Shown here one piece after another: positions 1 to 7,208 of a DNA stretch of 64,000 bases. How positions within the stretch are numbered: the first letter of the stretch is position 1; each line of letters begins with the position of its first letter. Origin of the DNA: Bryobacterales bacterium (GTDB taxonomy: Bacteria > Acidobacteriota > Terriglobia > Bryobacterales > Bryobacteraceae); contig JADZGD010000118.1 of the NCBI GenBank assembly GCA_020854055.1, positions 62,001-126,000 on the forward strand. Reading direction: 5' to 3'. A model generated the notes under the pieces. The model searched no databases. It saw nothing but the letters and a program-made list of their open reading frames with translations, and had not been told where the DNA came from. The translations under genes were made by a program, and so were the position numbers.

Positions 1-347
1 CGCCAGCAGCGGGCTAGCGCCGGCGCCTTCAACGCATTTTTTACGTAGACCCGCAAGGCGACGGTGATTGCCAGCGACTTCACAAAGTCCAGACCGAGCA
101 CCAGTGTCGCCTGGTGCAGGCTCGCCACCGGTTCGGAGAAGCTGAACCGGGCCGAATTGGCCGCCCGCAACAGTTCCACGGCGAAGGCCGGATCGCTCTC
201 GATCATGCGGACGATATCACGTAAATCCGTTCCTTCCTTGGACACCAGTTCCAGCAGACGAAGCGCCACCGCCGGCAGCGGCGGAAGAGCCGCCAGCGCC
301 CATGGCCTGTTTCGGTCAGACGTAGCCGGCGGTGGAGACATGCGCAT
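1..347 (-). CDS. HDOD-domain protein, N-terminal part only
   Basis: The 3' end runs off the left edge of the window, so only about 115 residues are visible. After a short Pro-rich lead comes LPPLPAVALRLLELV, then DLRDIVRMIESDPAF and LLRAANSA, the pattern of the HDOD domain (a catalytically inactive relative of HD phosphohydrolases found in bacterial signalling proteins). The start at 347 is chosen because GAGGA lies about 7 bases upstream; an in-frame ATG at 341 is an alternative. It lies just downstream of the M20 peptidase gene on the same strand (74-base gap) and may be co-transcribed with it. HDOD proteins are generally regulatory; the partner here is unknown, and domains beyond the edge (EAL, GGDEF or kinase) cannot be judged. 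Confidence 0.8.
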   Translation of the reverse strand, partial: MRMSPPPATSDRNRPWALAALPPLPAVALRLLELVSKEGTDLRDIVRMIESDPAFAVELLRAANSARFSFSEPVASLHQATLVLGLDFVKSLAITVALRVYVKNALKAPALARCW

Positions 348-421
348 AAATAATTCCTCAAGTCTCTTATCGGCAGCCGAAGCGATACTCAAGCCTCAAT
401 TCCACCGTGGCCGGGGAGGCG

Positions 422-1561
422 TCAGATTCGCGTTACGAGTCTGGCAAGCAGCGCGATCCGGCCGGCAAAACAGTCCACGGCAACGTTCTCGTGGATGGCA
501 TGCGCGCCGTCTCCGACCGCCCCGAGGCCGTCCAGCGTCGGGGTTCCCAGTGCCGAAGTGAAATTGCCGTCCGAGCCTCCTCCGGCCATCGTCTCGCCGA
601 GATCCACGCCCAGATCCTTCGAGAGAGTCCGGGCCAGACGGAACAACCTGACGGTGCCCGCTGTACGCTCCATCGGCGGGCGGTTGATGCCCCCCTCAAA
701 CTGCAGCCTGCACCTGGAATCCACCGGTTTGAGAGCGCGCAGACGCCGTAGCAGCCTTTCCCCGTCACCCGCGCGGACGCAACGCACGTCGATCGCCGCC
801 CATGCCTCGCCGGCAACCACATTGGGGCGGGTGCCGCCGCCGATGACGCCGGGGTTGACCGTTACTCCCCCGGCAAAGCCGGTGAAGCCCGCGATCTTCT
901 CCACCTGCCGCGCCAGTTCGACAATCGCGCTTGCGCCGGCGTCAAAATCGAGTCCGGCGTGGGAGGCAACTCCCTTCACGCGAAGATAGACGGTTCCGCC
1001 GCCTTTGCGCGCTGTCTTCAATTTTCCATCGGCTCCGGCCGCGGGTTCCAGCAACAGCGCGGCGACGCTGGCGCGGGCTTCTTTCTCCGTGTACGGGCGT
1101 GAACTGGGACTGCCTACCTCCTCGTCGGAATTCATCTGGAAGACCACCTTGCGGCCAACCGGAATTCCTAACTCCACCAGACCACGCATGGCCTCAAAAA
1201 ACAGAGCCAGTCCGGTCTTCATGTCGAACACGCCGGGGCCCCACAACCGGCCGTCCCTGTGGCGCCAGGGCATGGTCTTCAACGTGCCCGTTGGCCAGAC
1301 CGTATCGCCGTGGCCGAGCACCAGGATCTGCCCATCCTTCCTGACGCCGGGCAGTGTAAATTCGGCCCGCAGGTGCTTGCCAAACTTTCCGCCGGGAACG
1401 AGACGCACCTTTGCCGCGCCGGCGAGTGAATCGGCTACCAGGGAGGCGAAGCGAGTGGTGGAAGCCGCATCGTCACTCGGCGATTCGCACTCCACCAGCG
1501 AGCGCACGAACGCGATAAAGCTTTTTTGCCTGCCGCGGGCCCAACCGGGGAGTTCGTCCAT
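422..1561 (-). CDS. M20 family metallopeptidase, carboxypeptidase G2-like
   Basis: A 379-residue zinc exopeptidase of the M20/ArgE/DapE family. Metal-site motifs occur in the expected order: HGDTVWP, then GPGVFDMKTG, then NSDEEVGS (catalytic Glu and metal ligand), LLLEPA, and a C-terminal AHAIHENV. HGDTVWP and GPGVFDMKTG are typical of the glutamate carboxypeptidase subgroup, which removes C-terminal Glu or similar residues from N-acylated substrates. Length matches the family, with a dimerisation (lid) domain inserted around residues 190-300. No signal peptide is evident, so it is probably cytoplasmic. It is divergent from fabZ with only about 24 bases between the two starts. The exact substrate cannot be told from sequence. 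Confidence 0.9.
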   Translation of the reverse strand: MDELPGWARGRQKSFIAFVRSLVECESPSDDAASTTRFASLVADSLAGAAKVRLVPGGKFGKHLRAEFTLPGVRKDGQILVLGHGDTVWPTGTLKTMPWRHRDGRLWGPGVFDMKTGLALFFEAMRGLVELGIPVGRKVVFQMNSDEEVGSPSSRPYTEKEARASVAALLLEPAAGADGKLKTARKGGGTVYLRVKGVASHAGLDFDAGASAIVELARQVEKIAGFTGFAGGVTVNPGVIGGGTRPNVVAGEAWAAIDVRCVRAGDGERLLRRLRALKPVDSRCRLQFEGGINRPPMERTAGTVRLFRLARTLSKDLGVDLGETMAGGGSDGNFTSALGTPTLDGLGAVGDGAHAIHENVAVDCFAGRIALLARLVTRI

Positions 1562-1565
1562 CGCC

Positions 1566-1574
1566 TGTTATAAT
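1566..1574 (+). promoter_or_regulatory. Extended -10 promoter element for the fabZ-lpxA-lpxI operon
   Basis: The short gap between the divergent M20 and fabZ starts contains TG-T-TATAAT, a perfect -10 hexamer with the extended TG. No good -35 is seen 17 bases upstream. The hexamer ends 11 bases before the fabZ ATG, so the predicted transcript would have a leader of only about 5 bases. The same A/T box read on the other strand (TATTAT) may serve the M20 gene. Confidence 0.5.
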
Positions 1575-1585
1575 AGCGGCTTCCC

Positions 1586-2065
1586 ATGGCGATTTTGGAA
1601 AATCTTGCAATCCGCGACCTGCTGCCACATCGTTATCCCTTCCTGCTGGTGGACAAGATCATCGAGATGGAAGCCGAACGCATCGTCGGCATTAAGAACG
1701 TAACGGCCAACGAGCCGTTTTTCGTCGGACATTTCCCCGAATTTCCGGTGATGCCCGGCGTGTTGATTGTGGAAGCGATGGCGCAAGTGGCGGGCGTGCT
1801 GGTGTTGAGCAGCCTGGGCCGCGGCAACAAACTGGTGCTGCTGGCATCGATTGAAAACGCCAAGTTCCGCCGGCCGGTGCTGCCCGGCGACACCCTGCGC
1901 ATCGAGATGAAGGTGGGCAAGCGCAAGGCGAGCGTAGCGAAAATGTACGGAACCGCGACCGTCGATGGGGCGGTGGTGGCCGAGGTGGAAGTGATGTGCA
2001 AGCTGGCCGATCCGCCGGCAGCCGAAGCGCCCAAAGCCGCGCCCACCCAAGCGCCGGCCGAGTAG
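1586..2065 (+). CDS. fabZ: 3-hydroxyacyl-ACP dehydratase FabZ
   Basis: Dehydrates (3R)-hydroxyacyl-ACP in fatty acid elongation, supplying membrane lipid and, indirectly, the acyl chains of lipid A. The 159-residue hot-dog-fold protein carries LLPHRYPFLLVD near the N-terminus and the catalytic pair in GHFPEFPVMPG (His49) and VEAMAQ (Glu63). The Ala/Pro-rich last 18 residues are an extension beyond the usual end. No Shine-Dalgarno is visible upstream and the -10 element lies 11 bases before the ATG, so translation may be leaderless. It is first gene of a tight plus-strand block with lpxA (12-base gap), the usual fabZ-lpxA order of Gram-negative bacteria. Confidence 0.97.
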   Translation: MAILENLAIRDLLPHRYPFLLVDKIIEMEAERIVGIKNVTANEPFFVGHFPEFPVMPGVLIVEAMAQVAGVLVLSSLGRGNKLVLLASIENAKFRRPVLPGDTLRIEMKVGKRKASVAKMYGTATVDGAVVAEVEVMCKLADPPAAEAPKAAPTQAPAE

Positions 2066-2077
2066 GCGGCAGACGCA

Positions 2078-2854
2078 ATGCCCATTCATCCCACGGCGCT
2101 GGTTGACACGGGCGCGCGCATTGCCGAGACCGCCGAGATCGGGCCGTACTGCGTCATCGGGCCGGAAGTGGAGATCGGCGCCCGCACGCGGCTGATGGCC
2201 AACCTGTATGTCGAAGGGCCTACCTGGATCGGAGAGGACAATCTCTTTTATCCCTATTCCACCGTCGGCGTAGCCTCGCAGGACCTCAAGTACAAAGGCG
2301 AAAGGGCCGAGACTCGCATCGGCCACCGTAACCGGATTCGCGAGTTCGTCACGGTTCATCGCGGTACCCAGGGCGGCGGCCTGCTGACCTCGATCGGCGA
2401 CGACAATCTGCTGATGGCCTACGTCCATGTCGCCCACGACGTAAAGATCGGCAGCCACTGCATTTTGGGAAATGCCGTGACGCTGGCCGGCCACGTCACC
2501 ATCGAGGATTGGGCCGATGTCAGTGCCTTCAGCGGCGTGCACCAGTTCTGCCGCATCGGCGCGCACTCGTTTGTAGGCGGCTACAGCGTGCTTACCCAGG
2601 ACATCCTGCCCTACTCGCTGAACGTCTCCCCGCGTGAAACCAAGGTCTTTGGCGCCAACAGAATCGGCCTTGAGCGGCGCGGCTATCCGCCCGGGACCAT
2701 CGATCAGATCCACAAGCTGTTTCGCATTCTCACCAAGACAGGGCTCAACACCTCACAGGCCCTGGAGCGCATCCGGGAGGAGATTCCCTCCACGCCCGAA
2801 GTGGAGCAGGTGATCGCCTTCATCCAATCTTCCCCGCGCGGTTTCGTAAAATGA
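2078..2854 (+). CDS. lpxA: Acyl-ACP--UDP-N-acetylglucosamine O-acyltransferase LpxA
   Basis: First committed step of lipid A synthesis, transferring a 3-hydroxyacyl chain from ACP to UDP-GlcNAc. The 258 residues form a left-handed beta-helix of hexapeptide repeats followed by a helical C-terminus. The catalytic His lies in VHVAHDVKIG; HQFCRIGAHSFVGG matches the active-site wall. The residue equivalent to E. coli Gly173 (second Gly of VGG) is Gly, which in characterised enzymes goes with UDP-GlcNAc rather than the 3-amino sugar used by A. ferrooxidans LpxA (established knowledge applied by alignment). It follows fabZ closely and is separated from lpxI by 7 bases, so the genes should be co-transcribed. 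Confidence 0.97.
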   Translation: MPIHPTALVDTGARIAETAEIGPYCVIGPEVEIGARTRLMANLYVEGPTWIGEDNLFYPYSTVGVASQDLKYKGERAETRIGHRNRIREFVTVHRGTQGGGLLTSIGDDNLLMAYVHVAHDVKIGSHCILGNAVTLAGHVTIEDWADVSAFSGVHQFCRIGAHSFVGGYSVLTQDILPYSLNVSPRETKVFGANRIGLERRGYPPGTIDQIHKLFRILTKTGLNTSQALERIREEIPSTPEVEQVIAFIQSSPRGFVK

Positions 2855-2861
2855 GTCCGGC

Positions 2862-3677
2862 ATGGCGCGCTACGGACTGATCGCGGGTAACGGACGCTTC
2901 CCGATCCTGGCGTTGGAAACCGCGCGATCACTCGGCGTGGAAGTGGTCGTGATCGGCATCCAGGAAGAAGCTCCGCCGGAGATTGAACGGCTCGCCGGGC
3001 GTTGCTACTGGATTTCGTTGGGGCAATTGAGCCGGCTGATCGAGATCCTCAAGCGTGAGGGAATCAGTGAAGTGATCATGGCCGGCCAGGTAAAACACAT
3101 TCGTATCTTTTCCTCGATCCGGCCCGATTGGCGGCTGGTGAAACTGCTGGCCTCGCTACGCGAAAAAAACACCGATGCGCTGATCGGCGGCGTGATGAAG
3201 GTACTCGAGGATGAAGGTATCCGCCTGGCCGACTCCACACTGCTGCTGAAACCACTGCTGGCCGGCCTGGGAACCTTGACCCGCCGTAAGCCATCCTCGG
3301 AAGAGGAGGCCGACGTTCGTTACGGCCGCCGCGTGGCCGGCGCGCTTTCCGGCTTCGATATCGGCCAGAGCGTGGCCATCTGCGAGCGGGCCTGTGTGGC
3401 CGTGGAGGCGATGGAAGGCACCGATGCCATGCTGGAACGCGCGGCTTCGCTGGCGAATGGGCGCCGCCTGACCCTGGTAAAGGGTTCCCGCAGGCGCCGC
3501 CACCTGCTGTTCGATGTGCCGGTGGCCGGACCCGGGACCGTCGGCGCCATGTTGCGAACCGGTACTACCATGCTGGCCGTTGATGCCGGGCGCACGCTGC
3601 TGCTGGACAAGGACCAGATGCTGGAAGAGGCTAACCGCGCGGGCCTGGCCATCGCCGGCTATCCGCCCGGGGAGTAG
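2862..3677 (+). CDS. lpxI: UDP-2,3-diacylglucosamine diphosphatase LpxI (DUF1009)
   Basis: Hydrolyses UDP-2,3-diacylglucosamine to lipid X plus UMP in lipid A synthesis; LpxI replaces LpxH in alphaproteobacteria and several other phyla. The 271-residue protein begins MARYGLIAGNGRFPILA, the typical LpxI N-terminus, and has VIMAGQVKH and the conserved C-terminal half with SVAICERACVAVEAMEGTD and MLRTGTTMLAVDAG. It sits between lpxA and a Gfo/Idh/MocA gene with gaps of 7 and 9 bases, the same order known in other lpx clusters, which supports the call independently. The expected next step, LpxB, is not in this window. Confidence 0.95.
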   Translation: MARYGLIAGNGRFPILALETARSLGVEVVVIGIQEEAPPEIERLAGRCYWISLGQLSRLIEILKREGISEVIMAGQVKHIRIFSSIRPDWRLVKLLASLREKNTDALIGGVMKVLEDEGIRLADSTLLLKPLLAGLGTLTRRKPSSEEEADVRYGRRVAGALSGFDIGQSVAICERACVAVEAMEGTDAMLERAASLANGRRLTLVKGSRRRRHLLFDVPVAGPGTVGAMLRTGTTMLAVDAGRTLLLDKDQMLEEANRAGLAIAGYPPGE

Positions 3678-3686
3678 GACGTATCG

Positions 3687-4652
3687 ATGCCGAAGACTCG
3701 AATGGCCGTGCTGGGCGTTGGCGCGTTTGGCAAGAACCATGTCCGCGTGATCCGCGAGAGTGAACGCGCCGAGCTGGTGGCCGTGCTGGACCAGAACCAG
3801 GAGCGCGCCCGCGCGGTTGCCGCCGAATACGGCTGCCGTGCGGTTTCCACGCCGGCCGAACTGGTGGGACTGGTGGACGCCGCGGTGGTGGCCGTCCCCA
3901 CCCAGGCTCACGCCGCGATCGGTTGCCGTTTACTCGATGCCGGCATCCATCTGCTGATGGAAAAGCCCATCGCGCCCGATATGGCAGCCGCCCGGCGGCT
4001 GGCGGCAGCGGCTGAACGCGCCGGCCGCGTGCTCCAGGTGGGGCATCTGGAGCGCTTCAACCCGGGGGTGATCGAATTAAGGAAGCTCGTCACCTTGCCG
4101 CTGTTTTTCGAGATCCACCGGCTCAGCGTCTTTACGCCGCGCAGCCTGGATGTGGACGTGGTGCTCGACCTGATGATCCACGATGTGGACCTGCTGTTAT
4201 CGATGGTTGGACAGCAGCCCGAAGAGATCCGCGCCGCCGGCATCTCCATCCTTTCGCCCAGGGTGGATATCGCCAACGTCCGCATCGCATTCGCCAACGG
4301 CTGCATTGCCAACCTGACGGCCAGCCGCGTGTCCACCGAAAAGGTTCGCAAATTGCGGCTGTTTCAGCCGGGACAGTACATTTCGCTCGACTACGCGCGG
4401 CGCGACGGGATCGCCATTACGGTGAGCCCGGACCATGAGCTGGGCTTCCAGCAGTTGAGCGCCGCCCAAGGCGAACCCCTGCGGTTGCAACTGGAGTCGT
4501 TCCTCGATTGCGTGGAGACCGGCACCCGTCCCCAGGCCGGGGGCGAGCAGGCGATTCTGGCGCTGGAGGTTTGTCTGGCCATTCTTGATAAAATTGAAGA
4601 GCATACAAGGTTGGTCGCCGAAACCATCCGAACAGCTCGGAATCAGCGGTAA
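3687..4652 (+). CDS. Gfo/Idh/MocA family oxidoreductase of the lpx cluster
   Basis: A 321-residue NAD(P)-dependent sugar-dehydrogenase-type protein. The Rossmann start is VLGVGAFGKNHVRVI; the family's EKP motif is intact (LMEKPIAPD) and so is the catalytic His region (LDLMIHDVDLLLSM). Homologues sit in the same position after lpxA/lpxI in many Gram-negative genomes, but their reaction is not firmly established. One family relative, GnnA, oxidises UDP-GlcNAc for 3-amino lipid A; that is less likely here because no GnnB-type aminotransferase is adjacent and LpxA keeps the O-acylating Gly. Cytoplasmic, no signal peptide. Probably the fourth gene of the fabZ operon. Confidence 0.9.
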   Translation: MPKTRMAVLGVGAFGKNHVRVIRESERAELVAVLDQNQERARAVAAEYGCRAVSTPAELVGLVDAAVVAVPTQAHAAIGCRLLDAGIHLLMEKPIAPDMAAARRLAAAAERAGRVLQVGHLERFNPGVIELRKLVTLPLFFEIHRLSVFTPRSLDVDVVLDLMIHDVDLLLSMVGQQPEEIRAAGISILSPRVDIANVRIAFANGCIANLTASRVSTEKVRKLRLFQPGQYISLDYARRDGIAITVSPDHELGFQQLSAAQGEPLRLQLESFLDCVETGTRPQAGGEQAILALEVCLAILDKIEEHTRLVAETIRTARNQR

Positions 4653-4713
4653 AGCGCTCCGCCGGGCAACCATTTCGCTTTGTTTGCCGTCGTTGTTTTG
4701 TCAGCCGCTGTGA

Positions 4714-5772
4714 ATGAGTTCCATGAACGTTGAGGTGCCGCCACCGCCGGCCAGAGAGCCGGAGTTCCTCCTGCACTGGGAGGAATCTCGGGATCGCGGG
4801 CGCGCATTCCGCGCCGGAACACTCTCGATTGGCGCGCACGCGGTGGCGATTATCGTGCTGTTGACCACGCCCTTCGGGAAGGTGATCCTACCGCGGGTGA
4901 TCCCCGAGGCCCTGCGCGCCACTCCGCTGGTTGCTCCTCCCGAGGAACTGACCCAGACGGCGCCAAACAAGGGCAAAATCAGCAAGGAATTCGATATCGC
5001 CAGCCTGATGCCTCACCCGGTGGTGCCGCCGGCGCCGCAACTTCCCGCGCGGATCCGGACTCCGTTGCCGTTGCAGCCCGCGCCGCGCCGGGCGGCGCCC
5101 GAGGCATCGAAGCCGCTGATCATGCCCGAGCCTCCGGAGATTCAGACCGCGCACGCCGCAACACCGGCGCTTCCTCCGATAGCAACTCCCAGTGCCGCTC
5201 CACCGGCTCCTCAGATTCAGCAACAGGAGCATCCCAAGCTGGCCTTCGAGTCCGTCGATCGGCAGGCCGGCTCCAGGACGGGACTGGGTCAACCAAGGCT
5301 CAAGGCGCCCGGCGGAAGCATGGAAGAGACGATCCAGGGCGCCATGCGCGGCGGAGCCGGCGGCATCTCGGTGGGCGATGAGGGCGAGAGCGGCCTGGGG
5401 AGCCTGGGCGGGCTCAGCATTCCGCCATCTCCCGGGCGAGCCGGCAGCTCGCTCGAACTGCTGAGCGATCCCAATGGCGTTGACTTCCGCCCCTACCTGG
5501 CCAGGATTCTCATTCTGGTACGGCGTAACTGGAGAGTTGTGTTCCCTGAATCGGCGCGCTTGGGCCAGCGGGGTAAAGTGATCACTCAGTTCGCCATCGC
5601 CCGCGATGGCAGTGTACCCAAGCTGGTGCTGGCGCTGGAGTCGGGAACCAGGGCACTGGACCAGGCCGCGGTGAGCGCCATCAGCATGTCGGTGCCTTTT
5701 CCCGACCTGCCGGCAGGCTACAAGTCCGATCGTGTCCGATTGCAGTTGACATTTTTGTACAACATCAAATGA
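4714..5772 (+). CDS. TonB/TolA-type energy transducer
   Basis: Architecture fits a TonB-like protein that couples inner-membrane proton motive force to outer-membrane receptors. It has a cytoplasmic N-terminus of about 35 residues, one membrane segment (about residues 36-55, IGAHAVAIIVLLTTPFGKV), a long Pro/Ala-rich periplasmic spacer (about 60-180), a Gly-rich stretch (about 195-245) and a TonB/TolA C-terminal domain (about 255-352) with VRRNWRVVFPE and GKVITQFAIARDGSV. The 352-residue length comes from the spacer. No exbB or exbD is next to it. The start is uncertain because ATG at 4714 and 4723 are both possible and neither has a clear ribosome site. It could serve the large receptor at 54.7 kb, but that is inference. 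Confidence 0.85.
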   Translation: MSSMNVEVPPPPAREPEFLLHWEESRDRGRAFRAGTLSIGAHAVAIIVLLTTPFGKVILPRVIPEALRATPLVAPPEELTQTAPNKGKISKEFDIASLMPHPVVPPAPQLPARIRTPLPLQPAPRRAAPEASKPLIMPEPPEIQTAHAATPALPPIATPSAAPPAPQIQQQEHPKLAFESVDRQAGSRTGLGQPRLKAPGGSMEETIQGAMRGGAGGISVGDEGESGLGSLGGLSIPPSPGRAGSSLELLSDPNGVDFRPYLARILILVRRNWRVVFPESARLGQRGKVITQFAIARDGSVPKLVLALESGTRALDQAAVSAISMSVPFPDLPAGYKSDRVRLQLTFLYNIK

Positions 5773-5957
5773 ACCGCCGCACACGACAATTTCTGGCATC
5801 GATGGGAGGATATGCGATCTTCTCGCTGCTGGCGCTCGCCACGCTAACCGACAAGATCCGCATCGCCGTACTGATTGTGTTGGGCGCGCTGGCGTTGATG
5901 ACCTGGCTCGTATGGTGGCGCGAACGCCAGTCGAGTAAACGGGACAACGCGGAATAG
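5769..5957 (+). CDS. Small two-segment membrane protein
   Basis: A 62-residue protein whose ATG overlaps the TonB-like gene's TGA (ATGA), a sign of translational coupling. A basic N-terminus (MNRRTRQF) is followed by two hydrophobic stretches, about residues 13-27 and 31-49 (AVLIVLGALALMTWLVWW), and a charged tail RERQSSKRDNAE. I do not recognise a family. Coupling to the transducer suggests a role at the inner membrane alongside it; that is inference only. Confidence 0.6.
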   Translation: MNRRTRQFLASMGGYAIFSLLALATLTDKIRIAVLIVLGALALMTWLVWWRERQSSKRDNAE

Positions 5958-6378
5958 AATACGCAGCTTGACATCCGCTGATTCAGTAATCCTGCCCAAG
6001 CAAATCAGGGCCGATTTCCCGCTATTGTGACTCCCGTCGGCGGCCGATAAGAGACAGGAGCACCAATGGGGGTAGTAGGCAGTTTCGCAACGGAACACCG
6101 TGTTCCAAAATGAAACTCCAAAACGGTACTTCCGTTCCATGTTGCATTTGCCATGGCCCGCTGCCGGTACTGTGCTGGAACTCGCACCGTTGCTGGTACT
6201 GCCTGTAATCGCTTGAGAATTCAACAGGTAACCTGAATATCCGGCCAACAGTCCGGATCGTTTTCACCCATTCGCCTGATTTTGGCGAGTACCTTGCACT
6301 ATCAAGTGGCGTCGAGCGAATTGGCCGATCCCGCAAATGAGGGTAAAGCCAGACTCAGAAAGGTGACAACGGACAGCA
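5958..6378. other. 421-base non-coding gap upstream of the sigma factor gene
   Basis: No convincing gene. It holds a near-perfect palindrome at 6092-6106 (GGAACAC-C-GTGTTCC) and a second at 6225-6235 (CAGGT-A-ACCTG). Both could be operators for the downstream sigma factor gene, but no clear -35/-10 pair was found to anchor them. The short open frames across it have no recognisable protein content. Confidence 0.5.
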
Positions 6379-7137
6379 ATGAGAACAGCCACAGCGATCG
6401 CAGAGAATCCGAGCGCAATGCTCAACAGAAGGGACCGCGTAGTCATCGATCATCTTCCACTGGTGAAAGCCATTGCGGTCCGCGTCCACGAAAACCTGCC
6501 GGTTCATGTTGATCTGGACGACCTGGTTCATGCCGGGATTCTTGGACTGTTCGACGCTGCCACCCGGTACGATCCCGAGAAAATGGTGGCGTTCTCCAGT
6601 TACGCCAAACACCGCATTAAGGGCGCCATCCTCGACAGCTTGCGGCAACTGGACTGGGCCTCACGCGATCTGCGCCGCCGCCACAAGCAGGTTGAGGCGG
6701 TGACACGCGACCTGGCGACCGAACTGCAACGCAATCCCACCGAAGATGAAGTCGCCCAGAAAATGGGCGTCGAAGTGGAACGCTGGCGCCAGATGGTGGT
6801 AGACCTGCGTAACGTCGGCCTGATCTCGGCCTCCGGCCGCAATGCCGATGGTGAGGAACTTCCGGCCCCCGAGTTCCCCGGACGGCCCGAAACACAGCCC
6901 GACCGGATGTGCCAGCATGAACAACTCCGCCAACTGCTGATCGACGCCATGAAGGCCCTGCCGGAGCGCTACCGCAAGGTGGTGGTACTCTATTACACCA
7001 ATGAGATGACGATGAAAGAGATTGGCGGCGTGCTCGGAATCAATGAGAGCCGCGTCTCCCAAATCCACAAATCGGCGCTGGAGAAAATGGCGAACGTGCT
7101 GCAAGCCAACGGCATTCACTCCAGCCAGGCATTCTAG
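6379..7137 (+). CDS. fliA: FliA/WhiG-type (sigma-28 class) RNA polymerase sigma factor
   Basis: A 252-residue group 3 sigma factor. Region 2 has LVKAIAVRVHENLP, DLDDLVHAGILGLFDAATRYDPE and FSSYAKHRIKGAILDSLRQLD, the FliA/WhiG signature. Region 3 (about 100-165) includes RNPTEDEVAQKMGV, and region 4 (about 190-245) has LPERYRKVVVLYYTNEMTMKEIGGVLGINESRVSQIH, here quoted only in outline of its helix-turn-helix (key part GINESRVSQIHKSALEKM). In motile bacteria this class drives flagellar and chemotaxis genes, but none is nearby, so another regulon is possible. It stands alone with a long upstream gap and a strong terminator behind it. The start could instead be ATG at 6418. Confidence 0.92.
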   Translation: MRTATAIAENPSAMLNRRDRVVIDHLPLVKAIAVRVHENLPVHVDLDDLVHAGILGLFDAATRYDPEKMVAFSSYAKHRIKGAILDSLRQLDWASRDLRRRHKQVEAVTRDLATELQRNPTEDEVAQKMGVEVERWRQMVVDLRNVGLISASGRNADGEELPAPEFPGRPETQPDRMCQHEQLRQLLIDAMKALPERYRKVVVLYYTNEMTMKEIGGVLGINESRVSQIHKSALEKMANVLQANGIHSSQAF

Positions 7138-7151
7138 GACGAGTCCTTCCG

Positions 7152-7194
7152 GTAACAAAAAAGGCGCGCCTGCTTGGCGCGCCTTTCTTGTTAC
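7152..7194. terminator. Bidirectional intrinsic terminator between fliA and rseP
   Basis: A 19-base inverted repeat with one mismatch: GTAACAAAAAAGGCGCGCC (7152-7170), loop TGCTT, then its partner at 7176-7194. The GC core is flanked by A-run and T-rich arms, so it has a U-tract in both directions. It lies between two convergent genes and is the clearest terminator in the window. Confidence 0.9.
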
Positions 7195-7208
7195 AGCCAC
7201 CGCCGGAA

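Noticed and set aside
1568..2713. A 381-codon frame antisense to fabZ and lpxA
   Set aside because: It lies entirely opposite two well-supported genes and shows no family motif.
3687..4652. Calling this gene gnnA
   Set aside because: LpxA keeps the Gly that goes with O-acylation and no gnnB is adjacent, so the specific name is not supported.
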